From Burkholderia stagnalis (GTDB taxonomy: Bacteria > Pseudomonadota > Gammaproteobacteria > Burkholderiales > Burkholderiaceae): DNA of 64,000 nt. The translations under genes and the position numbers were made by a program. Position 1 is the stretch's first letter. Each line of letters starts with the position of its first letter. Of the stretch, positions 45,001-53,776 are shown one piece after another. Location: assembly GCF_902830275.1 (NCBI RefSeq), contig NZ_CADESW010000017.1:124001-188000 (forward strand), in the 5' to 3' direction. The notes below the pieces were generated by a model. The model saw only the letters and a list, made by a program, of their open reading frames with translations. It was not told the DNA's origin and made no database searches.

Positions 45001-45158
45001 GTACCGGTGTGTTCGGCGGCATGGTCGCCGCCACCGTGCTGGCCATTTTCTTCGTGCCGGTTTTCTTTGTGTTCGTGATGAGCATCCAGGAACGCATCTC
45101 GGCATGGCTCGCGTCCGGCAAGAAGCGCGCCAACGTGACCCCCGAACAAGAAGGTTGA
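42015..45158 (+). CDS. RND multidrug efflux pump, HAE1 family (AcrB-like)
   Basis: A 1047-residue inner-membrane proton antiporter, the usual AcrB length. The proton-relay aspartates are D407/D408 (GIIVDDAIVVVENVER), and the conserved lysine is in GLSAKNAILIVEF near residue 933. Twelve helices and two large periplasmic loops are evident from hydrophobicity. It exports hydrophobic or amphiphilic compounds and may protect the cell from solvents or pathway intermediates. No specific Burkholderia pump name is assigned because the sequence alone does not settle it. Confidence 0.96.
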   Translation: MSQFFIRRPVFAWVIALFIILLGLIAIPELPVARYPSVAPPTVTITATYPGATPQTMSDSVLSLIERELSGVRNLLYFESSADTSGQAQITATFKPGTDSAMAQVDVQNKLKSVEPRLPPVVRQNGVIVQSAATGFLLFVGLKSDSGRYDENALADYMARNVVEDLRRVEGVGKVQLFGSEQAMRIWVDPQKLITYGLSMNDLTTAVSQQNVQIAPGSLGAAPAMRGQRVTVPLTAQGQLTTPEQFAKIVLRANANGSKVVLGDVARVELGPQAFTFVNSENGKPATFAGVQLAPGANAVKTAEAVREQLDMIAKTMPAGMTYSIPFDTAPFVKISIEKVIHTLLEAMVLVFLVMYLFLQNVRYTLIPAIVAPVAMLGTFAVMLMTGFSINVLTMFGMVLAIGIIVDDAIVVVENVERLMVEEGLSPKDATIKAMKEITGAIIGITLVLTAVFLPMAMSSGSVGVIYQQFTLSMAVSILFSALLALTLTPALCATMLKPIEHGHHEKRGFFGWFNRRFDRLTGWYETRVGRLVGRTGRVMLLFVAISAALVFGFRMLPSSFLPEEDQGYFMTGFLLPADSTVERTGDVVKTLEKHLASRPAIQSSISIIGYGFSGLGSNAALNYAVLKDWGKREGSSTMEEAMHAQAAMGGVTEGTVMSLLPPAIDGLGTSSGFTMRLQDRANQGYAALKAAEMKLLELAAQSKIVTGVYPDSLPAGTSVKLDIDRDKAEALGVSFTTISDTLSAAMGSTYVNDFPNAGRMQQVIIQADAPARMQIDNVMKLYVRNAAGGMVPLSEVVRPVWSETPLQLVRFQGYPSARISGGAAPGYSSGAAMAEMERLAAQLPPGFTVAWTGQSLQERESASQAPMLMALSMVVVFLVLAALYESWAIPLSVMLVVPLGLIGALAAVLLRGLPNDVFFKVGMITVIGLSAKNAILIVEFAKQLREEGKGLIEAAVQSSKLRLRPILMTSLAFGLGVVPLMIATGASAETQHAIGTGVFGGMVAATVLAIFFVPVFFVFVMSIQERISAWLASGKKRANVTPEQEG

Positions 45159-45162
45159 TGCC

Positions 45163-46605
45163 ATGCGACTACTCATTCTTTCCGCTGCGGTTTCCGCCGC
45201 TCTCGCGTTGTCGGCGTGCTCGATGGCGCCGAAGCTGGTCAGGCCCGAGATGCCGGTGCCGACCGCCTATACGACCACTGCCGCGGCTGACCAGCATGCG
45301 AACGCAGCCGATCTCGGCTGGCGCACGATGTTTGGCGATCGTCGCCTGCAGCGCCTGATCGAGCTCGCGCTCGAGAACAACCGCGACCTGCGCCTGGCCG
45401 CGCTGAACGTCCAGGCCGCCGAAGCGCAATATGGCATCCAGCGCTCCGCGCGCCTGCCGTCGATCAGTGCCGGCGCGAGCTTCACGCGCCAGCGCACGGC
45501 GGCCGACTCGCAATCGAACCCGCCGCTGCTCGAAAACACGCAGAACCAGTATGGCGTGAACGTCGGCGTCAGCGCCTTCGAGATCGACCTGTTCGGCCGT
45601 GTGAAGTCGCTGTCCGATGCGGCGTTCGCGCGCTACCTCGCGACCGATCACGGCCGTCGCGCCGTGCAGATTGCACTCGTCGGCTCCGTGGCCAACGCGT
45701 ATTTCGCCGAGCGCCTCGCGCAGGAGCAGCGCGCGCTGTCCGAACGCACGCTGAACGACTGGCGCCAGTCGCTTGACCTCGCGCGCCGGCTCAAGCTCGC
45801 GGATCAGGCCAGCGGCGTCGACATCGCGCAGGCCGAAGGCCAGGTCGCGAGCGCCAGCGCCGATCTCGAGGCGCGTTCGCGCGCCGTCGAGCAGGCCAAC
45901 AATGCGCTGCGGCTGCTGGTCGGCACCGAGCTGCCGAAGAACCTGCCCGACCCGCTGTCGCTGGAACGCCAGCCGGTGATGACGCAACTGCCGGCCGGAC
46001 TGCCGTCGGAATTGCTGTACCGCCGGCCGGACATCCAACAGGCCGAGCAGAATCTCGTGGCCGCCAACGCCGACATCGGCGCGGCGCGCGCGGCGTTCTT
46101 CCCGCGCCTGTCGCTGACCTCGTCGATCGGGTTCCTCAGCCCGGGGCTGGGCAGCCTGTTCGACGGCGGCCAGCGCGTATGGAGCTTCGCGCCGCAGGTC
46201 ACGCTGCCGATCTTCCAGGGTGGCCGGCTGCGTTCCGAGCTGAATCTAGCGGAAGTGCGCAAGTCCAGCGCGGTCGTCGAGTACGAACGCGCGATCCAGA
46301 CTGCATTCCGGGAAGTGGCCGACGGTCTCGCCGGACGCGAGACCTTCAGCCGTCAGATCGACGCGCAGGCGCGGGTTGTCAAGAGCGCCGAGCGCCGTAC
46401 CGATCTCGTCAATCTGCGCTATCGCGCGGGCATCGAGGATCGGCTGGAACTGCTCGACTCGCAGCGACAGCTGTATGCCGCGCGTCAGGCCTTGCTGGAT
46501 CTGCGCAACGCCGAACTGGACAACGCGGTCGCGCTCTACAAGGCGCTCGGTGGCGGTTTGATCGATACCGAAGTCCCTCCCGCCGACAGTACGGCGAACT
46601 CCTGA
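45163..46605 (+). CDS. RND efflux outer-membrane channel (OprM/NodT family)
   Basis: A 480-residue TolC-like lipoprotein. Lipobox Cys19 (LSAC) follows a short signal. Two OEP repeats are seen; LLYRRPDIQQAEQNLVAANADIGAARAAFFPRLSL is the classic NodT-family signature. It starts 4 bp after the pump stop, so it is translationally coupled. It completes the tripartite exporter. Confidence 0.95.
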   Translation: MRLLILSAAVSAALALSACSMAPKLVRPEMPVPTAYTTTAAADQHANAADLGWRTMFGDRRLQRLIELALENNRDLRLAALNVQAAEAQYGIQRSARLPSISAGASFTRQRTAADSQSNPPLLENTQNQYGVNVGVSAFEIDLFGRVKSLSDAAFARYLATDHGRRAVQIALVGSVANAYFAERLAQEQRALSERTLNDWRQSLDLARRLKLADQASGVDIAQAEGQVASASADLEARSRAVEQANNALRLLVGTELPKNLPDPLSLERQPVMTQLPAGLPSELLYRRPDIQQAEQNLVAANADIGAARAAFFPRLSLTSSIGFLSPGLGSLFDGGQRVWSFAPQVTLPIFQGGRLRSELNLAEVRKSSAVVEYERAIQTAFREVADGLAGRETFSRQIDAQARVVKSAERRTDLVNLRYRAGIEDRLELLDSQRQLYAARQALLDLRNAELDNAVALYKALGGGLIDTEVPPADSTANS

Positions 46606-46717
46606 GCCACGGGCGGTCGGCGATCCGTTCGCGAGGACTGAAAGCATCGCGAAGTCCGGCGGCGCACGTGCTGCGTCGCCGGCCGCCTCCCGATCACGCC
46701 CACTTCCAGTGAACCCG

Positions 46718-47407
46718 ATGAACCCTCTGATACTCATTGCTGAAGACGATCCGGAGATCGCGGAAATACTCGACGCCTACCTCGCTTACGACCGCTTCCG
46801 TACCTATCGTGTCAGTCACGGGCAGGCCGTGCTCGACGTGCTGCCGATGCTGAAGCCCGACCTGATCCTGCTCGACGTGAGGATGCCGCAGAAGGATGGC
46901 TGGGAAGTCCTCCTCGAAGTGCGACGCCGCAGCGACACGCCTATCGTCATCCTCACGGCGCTGGACCGCGAGATCGATCGATTGCAAGGACTGCGTTTCG
47001 GCGCGGACGACTACATCACCAAGCCATTCAATCCCGCCGAGGTAGTCGCGCGCATTCGTGCGATCCTGCGCCGTTTCGAAACGGCCAAGTCGGGACGCGT
47101 CATCAAGGTCGGCAAGCTTGAGATCGACACACAAAGCTATCTGACCACGATCCGCACCGGCACCGGAGGGACCAGCGTCTCGCTGACGTTGACCGAGTTT
47201 CGGCTGCTCGCCCATCTGGCAAGTTCGCCGAATCGCGTGTTCACACGCAGCGAACTGGTCAGCGCCTGCCTGCCCGACGGCGATGCACTGGAGCGTACCG
47301 TCGATAGCCATATCAGTCGGCTGCGCAAGAAACTCGAATGCGCTGGTGCGCCCGGGATGCCGGACGTGATGCGCGGCGTGGGCTATCGACTGCTAGGTGT
47401 CCAATAA
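46718..47407 (+). CDS. OmpR-family response regulator (orphan)
   Basis: A 229-residue response regulator with receiver and winged-helix domains. The conserved phosphoacceptor (LILLDVRMPQKDG), switch Thr (VILTALD) and Lys (ITKPFNP) are intact, unlike the paralogue at 27739. ATG 46718 is preferred; GTG 46709 is an in-frame alternative. No kinase gene adjoins. It follows the RND operon, so it may regulate efflux, and a small membrane protein gene begins immediately after its stop. Confidence 0.9.
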   Translation: MNPLILIAEDDPEIAEILDAYLAYDRFRTYRVSHGQAVLDVLPMLKPDLILLDVRMPQKDGWEVLLEVRRRSDTPIVILTALDREIDRLQGLRFGADDYITKPFNPAEVVARIRAILRRFETAKSGRVIKVGKLEIDTQSYLTTIRTGTGGTSVSLTLTEFRLLAHLASSPNRVFTRSELVSACLPDGDALERTVDSHISRLRKKLECAGAPGMPDVMRGVGYRLLGVQ

Positions 47408-47662
47408 ATGCGTGTCGCCGGTCGTGGTTGCGTTGCATGTATATTCGCGCTACTGATCGCTGCAATCGCACTGGGAATCTTGACCGGGTGGTTCGTCGTC
47501 TATGGTTTGATCGTCTTGACCGCGCCTTCAGTAATCGATAACACGATCGCGGTCGTGATCCGGGAAACGCCGGACTATCTGGTCCTTGCTATTCTGCTTC
47601 TGGTCGGCCTCGTCTCGACTGTGATTGAACTTATCAAACTGAGGCACAAAGCAGGTTCGTAA
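47408..47662 (+). CDS. Small two-helix membrane protein
   Basis: An 84-residue protein beginning at the base after the response regulator stop, which implies coupling. Two hydrophobic helices (about 9-37 and 56-76) with a short polar loop containing IRETPD, and a basic C-terminus. I recognise no family. It could be a membrane accessory of the regulator or the pump. Confidence 0.6.
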   Translation: MRVAGRGCVACIFALLIAAIALGILTGWFVVYGLIVLTAPSVIDNTIAVVIRETPDYLVLAILLLVGLVSTVIELIKLRHKAGS

Positions 47663-47694
47663 TTCGATTTGCTCCGCATGCGGTGACGCCGCCG

Positions 47695-48765
47695 TTAGCA
47701 GGCAGCCGGTGCCTTGATCTGAGCCAACGTATCGACGGACGCAATGAGCCGTGCAATCCGCTTCTCAATCGCCACGTTCGAACCGATGGTCAACAGCGAC
47801 GACGCCATGATCCGGTAGACGCGCTTTCTCGGTACCTTGGCCGGCGCCGTCGGGTCGAGCCACGCGTCGTGGCCGGCCAATAGCTCGAGCGTCTCGAGGC
47901 CGATAAGAATCGGCCACAGGCACGCGAGCCGCAACCGCACGAAGCGACGCGGGATCGCGAGTGTATACAGACACGCATCGCGATACTGGTCGAGCGCTAC
48001 GCGCAACAGGTCGATCAGCACGCCGCGCGCACGCGTCGACGCGCCCGGCTGCATCAGATCGGGCACGCCAAGCCCGTGCGCAGCCAGCACGTCGTCCGGC
48101 AGGTAGCAACGGCCAATAGGGAGATCCTTCCCGCAGTCGCGCAGAATATTGGTCATCTGCAGCGCCTTGCCGAACTGGATCCCTTTATCGAACATGTCCT
48201 GGAAGTCCCAGCTGCGTGCCGCACATGTGTGCGCGCCCGTCATATCCGTCCAGAACTCCCCGACGCAACCCGCGACCAGGTAGGTGTAGCGATCGAGCAT
48301 GTCGTACGTCGGCAGTGAAGCGACCTGCCCCGACTGTTCGTCCGGAAACGTGCGCAGGTCGAATTCCATGCCGGAAGTGAGTGTTGCGACGACCTTGCGG
48401 ATCGCTGCGCTGTCGGCATCCGTCTGCGCGCGCAGCAGCGCAAGCATCGGCGGTATCGAGCCGAGTAGCACGTGTTCGTGGGAATCCGTCTGCATCCGCG
48501 TCACGTCCTCGAGTGCATGGGACAGTGAGACACCGTCGTCAAGCTGCTCGACGTTCTCGCGCAATTGCGTCAGCAGCGCCACGCGGCGGTCCGGCGCGAC
48601 AAGTGCGGTGTCCGCGATGGTATCGGCCGCACGCGCAATCAGGTATGCGAGCCCGACCGGTTCGCGCATGCCGTCAGGCAGCACGCACAGCGACAGGTAA
48701 AAGGAGCGCGAAACATTCTTGAGGAGATTGCCGAGCAGATCGGCGGAATGGGTATCGGTGGTCAT
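47695..48765 (-). CDS. Squalene/phytoene synthase family protein
   Basis: A 356-residue trans-isoprenyl-diphosphate synthase of the head-to-head type. The two aspartate-rich motifs are ARAADTIAD near residue 43 and NILRDCGKD near residue 189; YTYLVAGCVGEFW and RSFYLSLCVLP are family signatures. ATG 48765 (MTTDTHSADLL) is chosen over the long basic extension to 48912. It would condense two prenyl diphosphates, for example farnesyl diphosphate to squalene for hopanoids. It stands alone, convergent with the small membrane gene, so the pathway is not shown by context. Confidence 0.88.
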   Translation of the reverse strand: MTTDTHSADLLGNLLKNVSRSFYLSLCVLPDGMREPVGLAYLIARAADTIADTALVAPDRRVALLTQLRENVEQLDDGVSLSHALEDVTRMQTDSHEHVLLGSIPPMLALLRAQTDADSAAIRKVVATLTSGMEFDLRTFPDEQSGQVASLPTYDMLDRYTYLVAGCVGEFWTDMTGAHTCAARSWDFQDMFDKGIQFGKALQMTNILRDCGKDLPIGRCYLPDDVLAAHGLGVPDLMQPGASTRARGVLIDLLRVALDQYRDACLYTLAIPRRFVRLRLACLWPILIGLETLELLAGHDAWLDPTAPAKVPRKRVYRIMASSLLTIGSNVAIEKRIARLIASVDTLAQIKAPAAC

Positions 48766-49055
48766 GGGTACGAGAATTCGGCGGAGCCGCGCGCCGGACG
48801 CACGTGACATCCGCCCCGCCCCGCGACCGTCAACGCAAGAGTCCGCAGAGTTTAGTGGATATCGTCCGTGGTCGCGCAAAGACGTTCCTCGGTAGTCCCT
48901 GCTTTTTTCCACGGCGTTCTGCGAGAACCGTCGTCAACTCGACGCTCATGGCATGTGTATCGTCGGTCTATCTCAATCGGCATGGTGAACCGATGCCTCG
49001 GGAAAAGCCGCTCGACGACCCAATTAGACCGCATGCATCCGGCGTAGCTGCCACG

Positions 49056-49715
49056 TTAACGCAGCAACCCCATGGCGATGTTCAGCATGCCGCTCTTGAA
49101 CTGCTCGGGATGCTCGGTAAGATCCGAGAATTTGGCCAGCACGTGACCATAAGAGACCGTGTTGCTTATTGCATTGACGATCATCGCATGCATAAGCTCA
49201 GGGTCGCATGGCTTTACCTTGCGAGCCTCTATGGCGTCCTGGAGAAGCGGGACGACTGCGTCGCGATAAGGGCCGATCAACCTGTCGACCAGCAGATCCA
49301 ATCGCGCGCCATGTTCTGTCGTCGCGGTCGCAAAAAACATTCCGACGTCAGGCGTTTCGAACAGGCTGTCGATAAAAAGTATCATGGCCTGCCGGACACG
49401 CTCGATCAGGGACATGCGGCTATTGCGCAATTGCTTCGTCGTTTCGATCACGGGCCCCAGCTGTACGGCCAGTTGTTCGACTACCGCCGTCCAGAGCCCT
49501 TCTTTCGACCCAAAATGATGTGACATCAACGCCGGATCGACCCCGGCAAGGCCAGCGATCTTCCGCACACTTGTGGCGGCATAGCCCTGTTTGGCAAACA
49601 TCTGTCGCGCACATCGCAGAAGTGAATCAAATCCCACATGCGTATCGCCGGACGGACGTCCCCTGGCACGTTTTACCGTTGGCAAATGCTGGGTCGAAGT
49701 ATCAGAGCACGGCAT
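49056..49715 (-). CDS. TetR/AcrR family regulator
   Basis: A 219-residue TetR protein with helix-turn-helix SVRKIAGLAGVDPALMSHHFGSKEGLW around residues 49-75 and a C-terminal region typical of TetR_C groups. It is unrelated to the paralogous pair at 15834/17046 beyond the family level. It lies in a stretch of unrelated genes, so its target is unknown. The 379-bp gap up to 50094 holds a hairpin and no recognised gene. Confidence 0.88.
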   Translation of the reverse strand: MPCSDTSTQHLPTVKRARGRPSGDTHVGFDSLLRCARQMFAKQGYAATSVRKIAGLAGVDPALMSHHFGSKEGLWTAVVEQLAVQLGPVIETTKQLRNSRMSLIERVRQAMILFIDSLFETPDVGMFFATATTEHGARLDLLVDRLIGPYRDAVVPLLQDAIEARKVKPCDPELMHAMIVNAISNTVSYGHVLAKFSDLTEHPEQFKSGMLNIAMGLLR

Positions 49716-49987
49716 GTCGGAACGACATCAAGGAAAGGAAGCCGGAAGTATACCAACCGTATTCGGCATACCGCACTCGCCGAGCTCAAGAAATTCGATC
49801 TGCTCTCGCCCTTTCCGCACACAGGATGATGCCAATCGGCAGTGCTCTCATCCGGCTCTTGCTCGTGCTTCGCAAGCCGACGTCAGTACAGTTCCAGTTG
49901 ACACTTGTGCTCGGCCTTGAACGAACCAGCCGAATTGGCGCGGTGCAAGCGTGAATCTGGCGGAAGCACGACGTTATGAATGACGCA

Positions 49988-50018
49988 GCCGACTGCGCAA
50001 TCTTCGCGCGCAGTCGGC
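49988..50018 (-). terminator. 11-bp hairpin after the glycine-zipper gene
   Basis: GCCGACTGCGC (49988-49998) and GCGCAGTCGGC (50008-50018) pair perfectly with a 9-nt loop, 77 nt downstream of the minus-strand stop at 50095. Confidence 0.5.
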
Positions 50019-50094
50019 CAAGCTGCACCGTGCGACGGGCAAAACGCTCATCTCGCCTCATCGCATGTGCGTTCGCCGGACGCCATCAATCCGC

Positions 50095-50550
50095 TCAATA
50101 ATCGTAGTAAGCCTCGTCGTAGCGATGCTTGTTGCGGCGCATCCTGCGCATACTGTCGCGGTCTCGCGCATCGTCGCGGTCCCGTGCGTTACGTCCGAGA
50201 TTGCCACCCAGCGCCGCGCCTCCGCCACCGCCGAGCGCCGCACCGAGGATTCCGCCGTTGCGGCCGCTCATCGCATGACCGGCCGCAGTGCCCGCACCGC
50301 CGCCGAGTGCACCGCCAATGATTGCCCCGTCGCGCTCGTTGCGGTCCGCCGCGATCGCGCCACCGGCACCGCCGCCAATCGCACCGCCCACTACCGCGCC
50401 AGTGCGGCCACCCAGTGCATCGCCGACGGTGGCACCGGCAATACCGCCGAGTGCACCGCCAAGCGCGTTGTCCCAACTGTCCGCCGCGGCCGGCAGTGAA
50501 ATCAGCGCGACCGCGGTAATGATGAATGCGGGGGCGATCTTCTTCAACAT
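50095..50550 (-). CDS. Glycine-zipper domain exported protein
   Basis: A 151-residue protein with a Sec signal peptide (MLKKIAPAFIITAVALISLPAAA) and a long glycine-zipper array with GxxxGxxxG repeats through residues 30-120. An Arg/Asp-rich tail ends in a tyrosine cluster (YDEAYYDY). ATG 50550 has GGAAGAG upstream. Glycine-zipper proteins sit in or on the outer membrane; the specific function is unknown. Confidence 0.8.
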   Translation of the reverse strand: MLKKIAPAFIITAVALISLPAAADSWDNALGGALGGIAGATVGDALGGRTGAVVGGAIGGGAGGAIAADRNERDGAIIGGALGGGAGTAAGHAMSGRNGGILGAALGGGGGAALGGNLGRNARDRDDARDRDSMRRMRRNKHRYDEAYYDY

Positions 50551-50838
50551 GCGAATGCTCTTCCTTGTGCTCAATCTCAAGTCCAGGTTTCTTGCGTTGC
50601 TGCCCATTCTCTTCGACGAACGGGTGGCGAAAGATAGCACTCCCATACAACCCCAGTTCGCCATTGTCGTAACAGATTGTGTGGGCCTGCAGAGCCGAAC
50701 CAGCATGGCTGTCAGGCGGCCTGCAATTTTTTACATCGATTCAATCATTTCTCCATCAAACCTCACAAAAACGTCCATCGAGTCGAAGCATACTGCGACG
50801 CAACTCATCGAATACACGTGCACGGGCAACACGAACAC

Positions 50839-51465
50839 ATGGACACGTTTCCGACCCTGATCGTCTGCGAGCATTGCGACAGCGTCTACCGACGCCGCGC
50901 ACTGGCGCCTCACGAGATCGCGCGTTGCGAACGGTGTTCAGCCGTGTTGTTTCGATCGAGCTGGCTCGATATCGACCGGTGGCTCGCGCTGTCCATTGCT
51001 TCAGGCGTCGTCTTCGCCATCGCCAACCTTTGCCCGATCATGCGAATCAGCGTGCAGGGGCGGCATAGCGAAGCCACGCTGTGGCAATCCGCGCTTGCGC
51101 TTGCGCAGGGATTCGCCGCGCCGATCGCGATTCCAACGGCCCTTGCCATCGTGGTGGCGCCGTTTCTACAGGTTGCGACGTTGATCTGGTTACTGGCCTT
51201 TGCCCGCGCGGGACATCGCGCGCCCGCGTTCGGCCCGCTGATGCGGTTACTTGTCGCGCTGCGCCCATGGAGCATGATCGAGGTCGGATTGCTCGGCATC
51301 CTCATCGCCATCATCAAGCTGTCCAGCATCATGCAGATCATTCCCGGCGCTGGCTTGTGGGCCACGGCGGTGCTGATGGTGCTGATTCCGGTGATCGCCG
51401 GCCACGATCTGCGCCAGTTATGGGACTGGGTTGTGCCGGTGGAGCCCGCCGGAGGACACCCGTGA
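50839..51465 (+). CDS. pqiA: Paraquat-inducible protein A family, first half-size subunit
   Basis: A 208-residue inner-membrane protein with an N-terminal zinc-ribbon-like motif (CEHC...CERC) and four helices. E. coli PqiA is one ~417-residue chain with two such modules; here each module is a separate gene. The downstream start overlaps this stop (GTGA). The operon continues with MCE and lipoprotein genes. The Pqi system is thought to bridge inner and outer membrane for lipid transport. The start at 50839 (MDTFPTL) has a weak ribosome-binding site, and the frame extends to 50677. Confidence 0.85.
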   Translation: MDTFPTLIVCEHCDSVYRRRALAPHEIARCERCSAVLFRSSWLDIDRWLALSIASGVVFAIANLCPIMRISVQGRHSEATLWQSALALAQGFAAPIAIPTALAIVVAPFLQVATLIWLLAFARAGHRAPAFGPLMRLLVALRPWSMIEVGLLGILIAIIKLSSIMQIIPGAGLWATAVLMVLIPVIAGHDLRQLWDWVVPVEPAGGHP

Positions 51466-52109
51466 GCCTGCCTGTGCGCGCCAGTCGACTGGGCATGATC
51501 GGGTGCCATGCGTGCGGCCTTGTCTGCCGTCCATCTTCACCCGCCGAGCAGGATGCGGGTCCGCAAGCCGCCGAAACGAAGCACTGCCCGCGCTGCGAGT
51601 CCGCGCTGCACGCTCGTCGTCCGAACAGCATGGTGCGCGCCTGGGCGCTCCTGATCGCCAGTCTGATTTTCTACATCCCGGCCAACCTGTTGCCGGTGAT
51701 GCGCACCACGCTGCTCGGCAGCCAAAGCGAATCGACGATTCTCAGCGGCGTCGTGATGTTCTGGAATGCGGGTTCGTACGGCATCGCGTCGGTCATCTTC
51801 ATTGCGAGCGTCGTCGTGCCGTGCACGAAGTTCCTCGCTATCGGAATGTTGCTCGTCACGACGGGTCGGCACAGCGTGTCGGCCATGCGCGAGCGGACCG
51901 TGCTGTACCGCGCGGTCGAACTGATTGGCTACTGGTCGATGCTCGACGTGCTGGTCGTCGCGATCATCTGCGCGCTGGTGAGGTTCGGTCCGCTTTCCGA
52001 GATCGAGCCGCGCGCCGGCATTTTGTTTTTCGGCATGGTCGTCATTCTCACGATGCTGTCTGCAATGAGTTTTGACCCACGCCTCATTTGGGACGCCGAG
52101 AGAGCATGA
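51462..52109 (+). CDS. pqiA: Paraquat-inducible protein A family, second half-size subunit
   Basis: A 215-residue protein, probably starting at GTG 51462 with GGAGG upstream and overlapping the previous stop by 4 bp. It has a zinc-ribbon-like CHAC...CPRC pair and four helices, including IFYIPANLLPVMRTTLLG, a PqiA signature. It is coupled to the MCE gene by an ATGA overlap. It is the C-terminal module of a split PqiA. Confidence 0.87.
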   Translation: MSLPVRASRLGMIGCHACGLVCRPSSPAEQDAGPQAAETKHCPRCESALHARRPNSMVRAWALLIASLIFYIPANLLPVMRTTLLGSQSESTILSGVVMFWNAGSYGIASVIFIASVVVPCTKFLAIGMLLVTTGRHSVSAMRERTVLYRAVELIGYWSMLDVLVVAIICALVRFGPLSEIEPRAGILFFGMVVILTMLSAMSFDPRLIWDAERA

Positions 52110-53776
52110 ATCCCGCATCCGGCCCGCAAGGCCTCGAACCCCACGACCCGCCCGTGACACGCAACCGGATGCGGCTCTCGCTCGTCTGGCTCGTGCCGGT
52201 CGTCGCGGCGTTGATTGGCCTGTCGATGGTGATACACGCATGGTTGTCCGTCGGACCGGAAATCACGATCACATTCAACACTGCGCAAGGCCTCGAAGCC
52301 GGCAAGACACCGGTCAAGTACAAGGACGTCGTGATCGGCACCGTGACCGCCATTTCGCTGAGCGACGACAGTTCACACGTGGTCGCGACCGTTTCGTTCG
52401 TGAAGAATGCACGTAACCTCATTCGCGACGATACGCGGTTCTGGGTCGTGCGGCCTCGCGTCGGCATGAGCGGCGTATCGGGCATCGATACGCTGTTTTC
52501 CGGCGCATACATCGGCATGGACACGGGCCGCTCGGACAAATCGCGGAAAGCCTACACCGGGCTAGAAACGCCACCTACTGTCATCAACGGCATGCCGGGG
52601 ACAAGCTTCACATTGCTGGCCACAGATCTCGGCTCGCTTGATATCGGCTCGCCGGTCTATTACCACCATCTGTTGGTAGGCCACGTCGCGTCGTACAAGC
52701 TGAACATGCAAACTCGCGACATGAACCTGCAGGTGTTCATCGATGCGCCGTACGATCGCCTGGTGACGACCGATACGCGCTTCTGGAACGCGAGCGGCAT
52801 GGACCTTTCGCTCGACGCGAATGGCCTGAAGCTGAAGACCCAGTCGGTCGCGACGATCGTGGGCGGCGGCATCGCGTTCGCGACGCCGGACGACAGCAGC
52901 GCACCGGCCGCGCCCCCCGATACCGTGTTCAGGCTCACCGCCAACGAAGCGTCGGCGATGGCCGTTCCGGACGGGCCTTCGCAGCTCATTCGATTGAAGT
53001 TCGAGCGGCCATTGCGCGGGCTTGCGGTCGGGGCGCCAGTGGAATTCTCCGGCGTCGACATCGGCAAGGTCGTCTCGACCCAACTCGACTTCGACAACGC
53101 CGCACGGCGCTTCCAGTCGATCGTCATGGTCAAGGTCTATCCCTATCGGCTCGGCCCCGTCGTCGAGAAACTGCAGAAGACTGAAGGCAACGGCAATCCG
53201 CGCGTGGCCCAGTTCCTGGCGGGGCTGGTCAAGCACGGGCTCCGGGCGGAGACGCGCACCGGCAACCTGCTGACGGAGCAACTCTACATTTCGTTCGATT
53301 TCGTGAAAAACGCGCCGAAGGTACCGTTCGACGCCAATGCCACGCCGCTGACCCTGCCTACCGTCACGAGCACGTTTGACAAACTGCCCGAACAGATCGC
53401 CGACATCGTCGACAAGATCAACAAGATGCCGCTGGAGTCGATCGGCAAGCATGTCGATTCGAGCCTGACGACTCTGGACGCAACGCTCAGGCAGGTCAAC
53501 GGCCAACTGCTGCCATCGACGACACGCGTGCTCGACCAGGCGAACCAAACGTTCGGCACGTTGCGCCAGGGCATCGCAGAGGATGGCCCACTTCAGGAAA
53601 ACCTGACTAACACGTTGACCGAAGTCCAGCGTACCGCGCGATCGCTGCGCACGCTGACCGACATGCTGGGCCGCCGGCCCGAATCGCTGCTCCGGGGAAC
53701 CGGGGCCGATCATGCACCGATCGCGCCGGCCGACAGTTCAACCCCGCCTGCCGCGCAGGAGCCACGACAGCCATGA
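52106..53776 (+). CDS. pqiB: PqiB-like MCE (MlaD) family protein
   Basis: A 556-residue protein with one N-terminal membrane helix (LVWLVPVVAALIGLSMVIHA), then three MCE/MlaD repeats (starting near residues 45, 160 and 285) and a long amphipathic C-terminal helix, matching E. coli PqiB (546 aa). Such proteins form periplasm-spanning hexameric tubes for lipids. The start overlaps the pqiA stop and the stop overlaps the next start, so the operon is tightly coupled. Confidence 0.9.
   Translation: MNPASGPQGLEPHDPPVTRNRMRLSLVWLVPVVAALIGLSMVIHAWLSVGPEITITFNTAQGLEAGKTPVKYKDVVIGTVTAISLSDDSSHVVATVSFVKNARNLIRDDTRFWVVRPRVGMSGVSGIDTLFSGAYIGMDTGRSDKSRKAYTGLETPPTVINGMPGTSFTLLATDLGSLDIGSPVYYHHLLVGHVASYKLNMQTRDMNLQVFIDAPYDRLVTTDTRFWNASGMDLSLDANGLKLKTQSVATIVGGGIAFATPDDSSAPAAPPDTVFRLTANEASAMAVPDGPSQLIRLKFERPLRGLAVGAPVEFSGVDIGKVVSTQLDFDNAARRFQSIVMVKVYPYRLGPVVEKLQKTEGNGNPRVAQFLAGLVKHGLRAETRTGNLLTEQLYISFDFVKNAPKVPFDANATPLTLPTVTSTFDKLPEQIADIVDKINKMPLESIGKHVDSSLTTLDATLRQVNGQLLPSTTRVLDQANQTFGTLRQGIAEDGPLQENLTNTLTEVQRTARSLRTLTDMLGRRPESLLRGTGADHAPIAPADSSTPPAAQEPRQP

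Noticed and set aside
40832..46605. Calling the RND operon ceoAB-opcM or another named Burkholderia pump
   Set aside because: Motifs show only the general HAE1/AcrA/OprM families; without alignment the specific name is not supportable.
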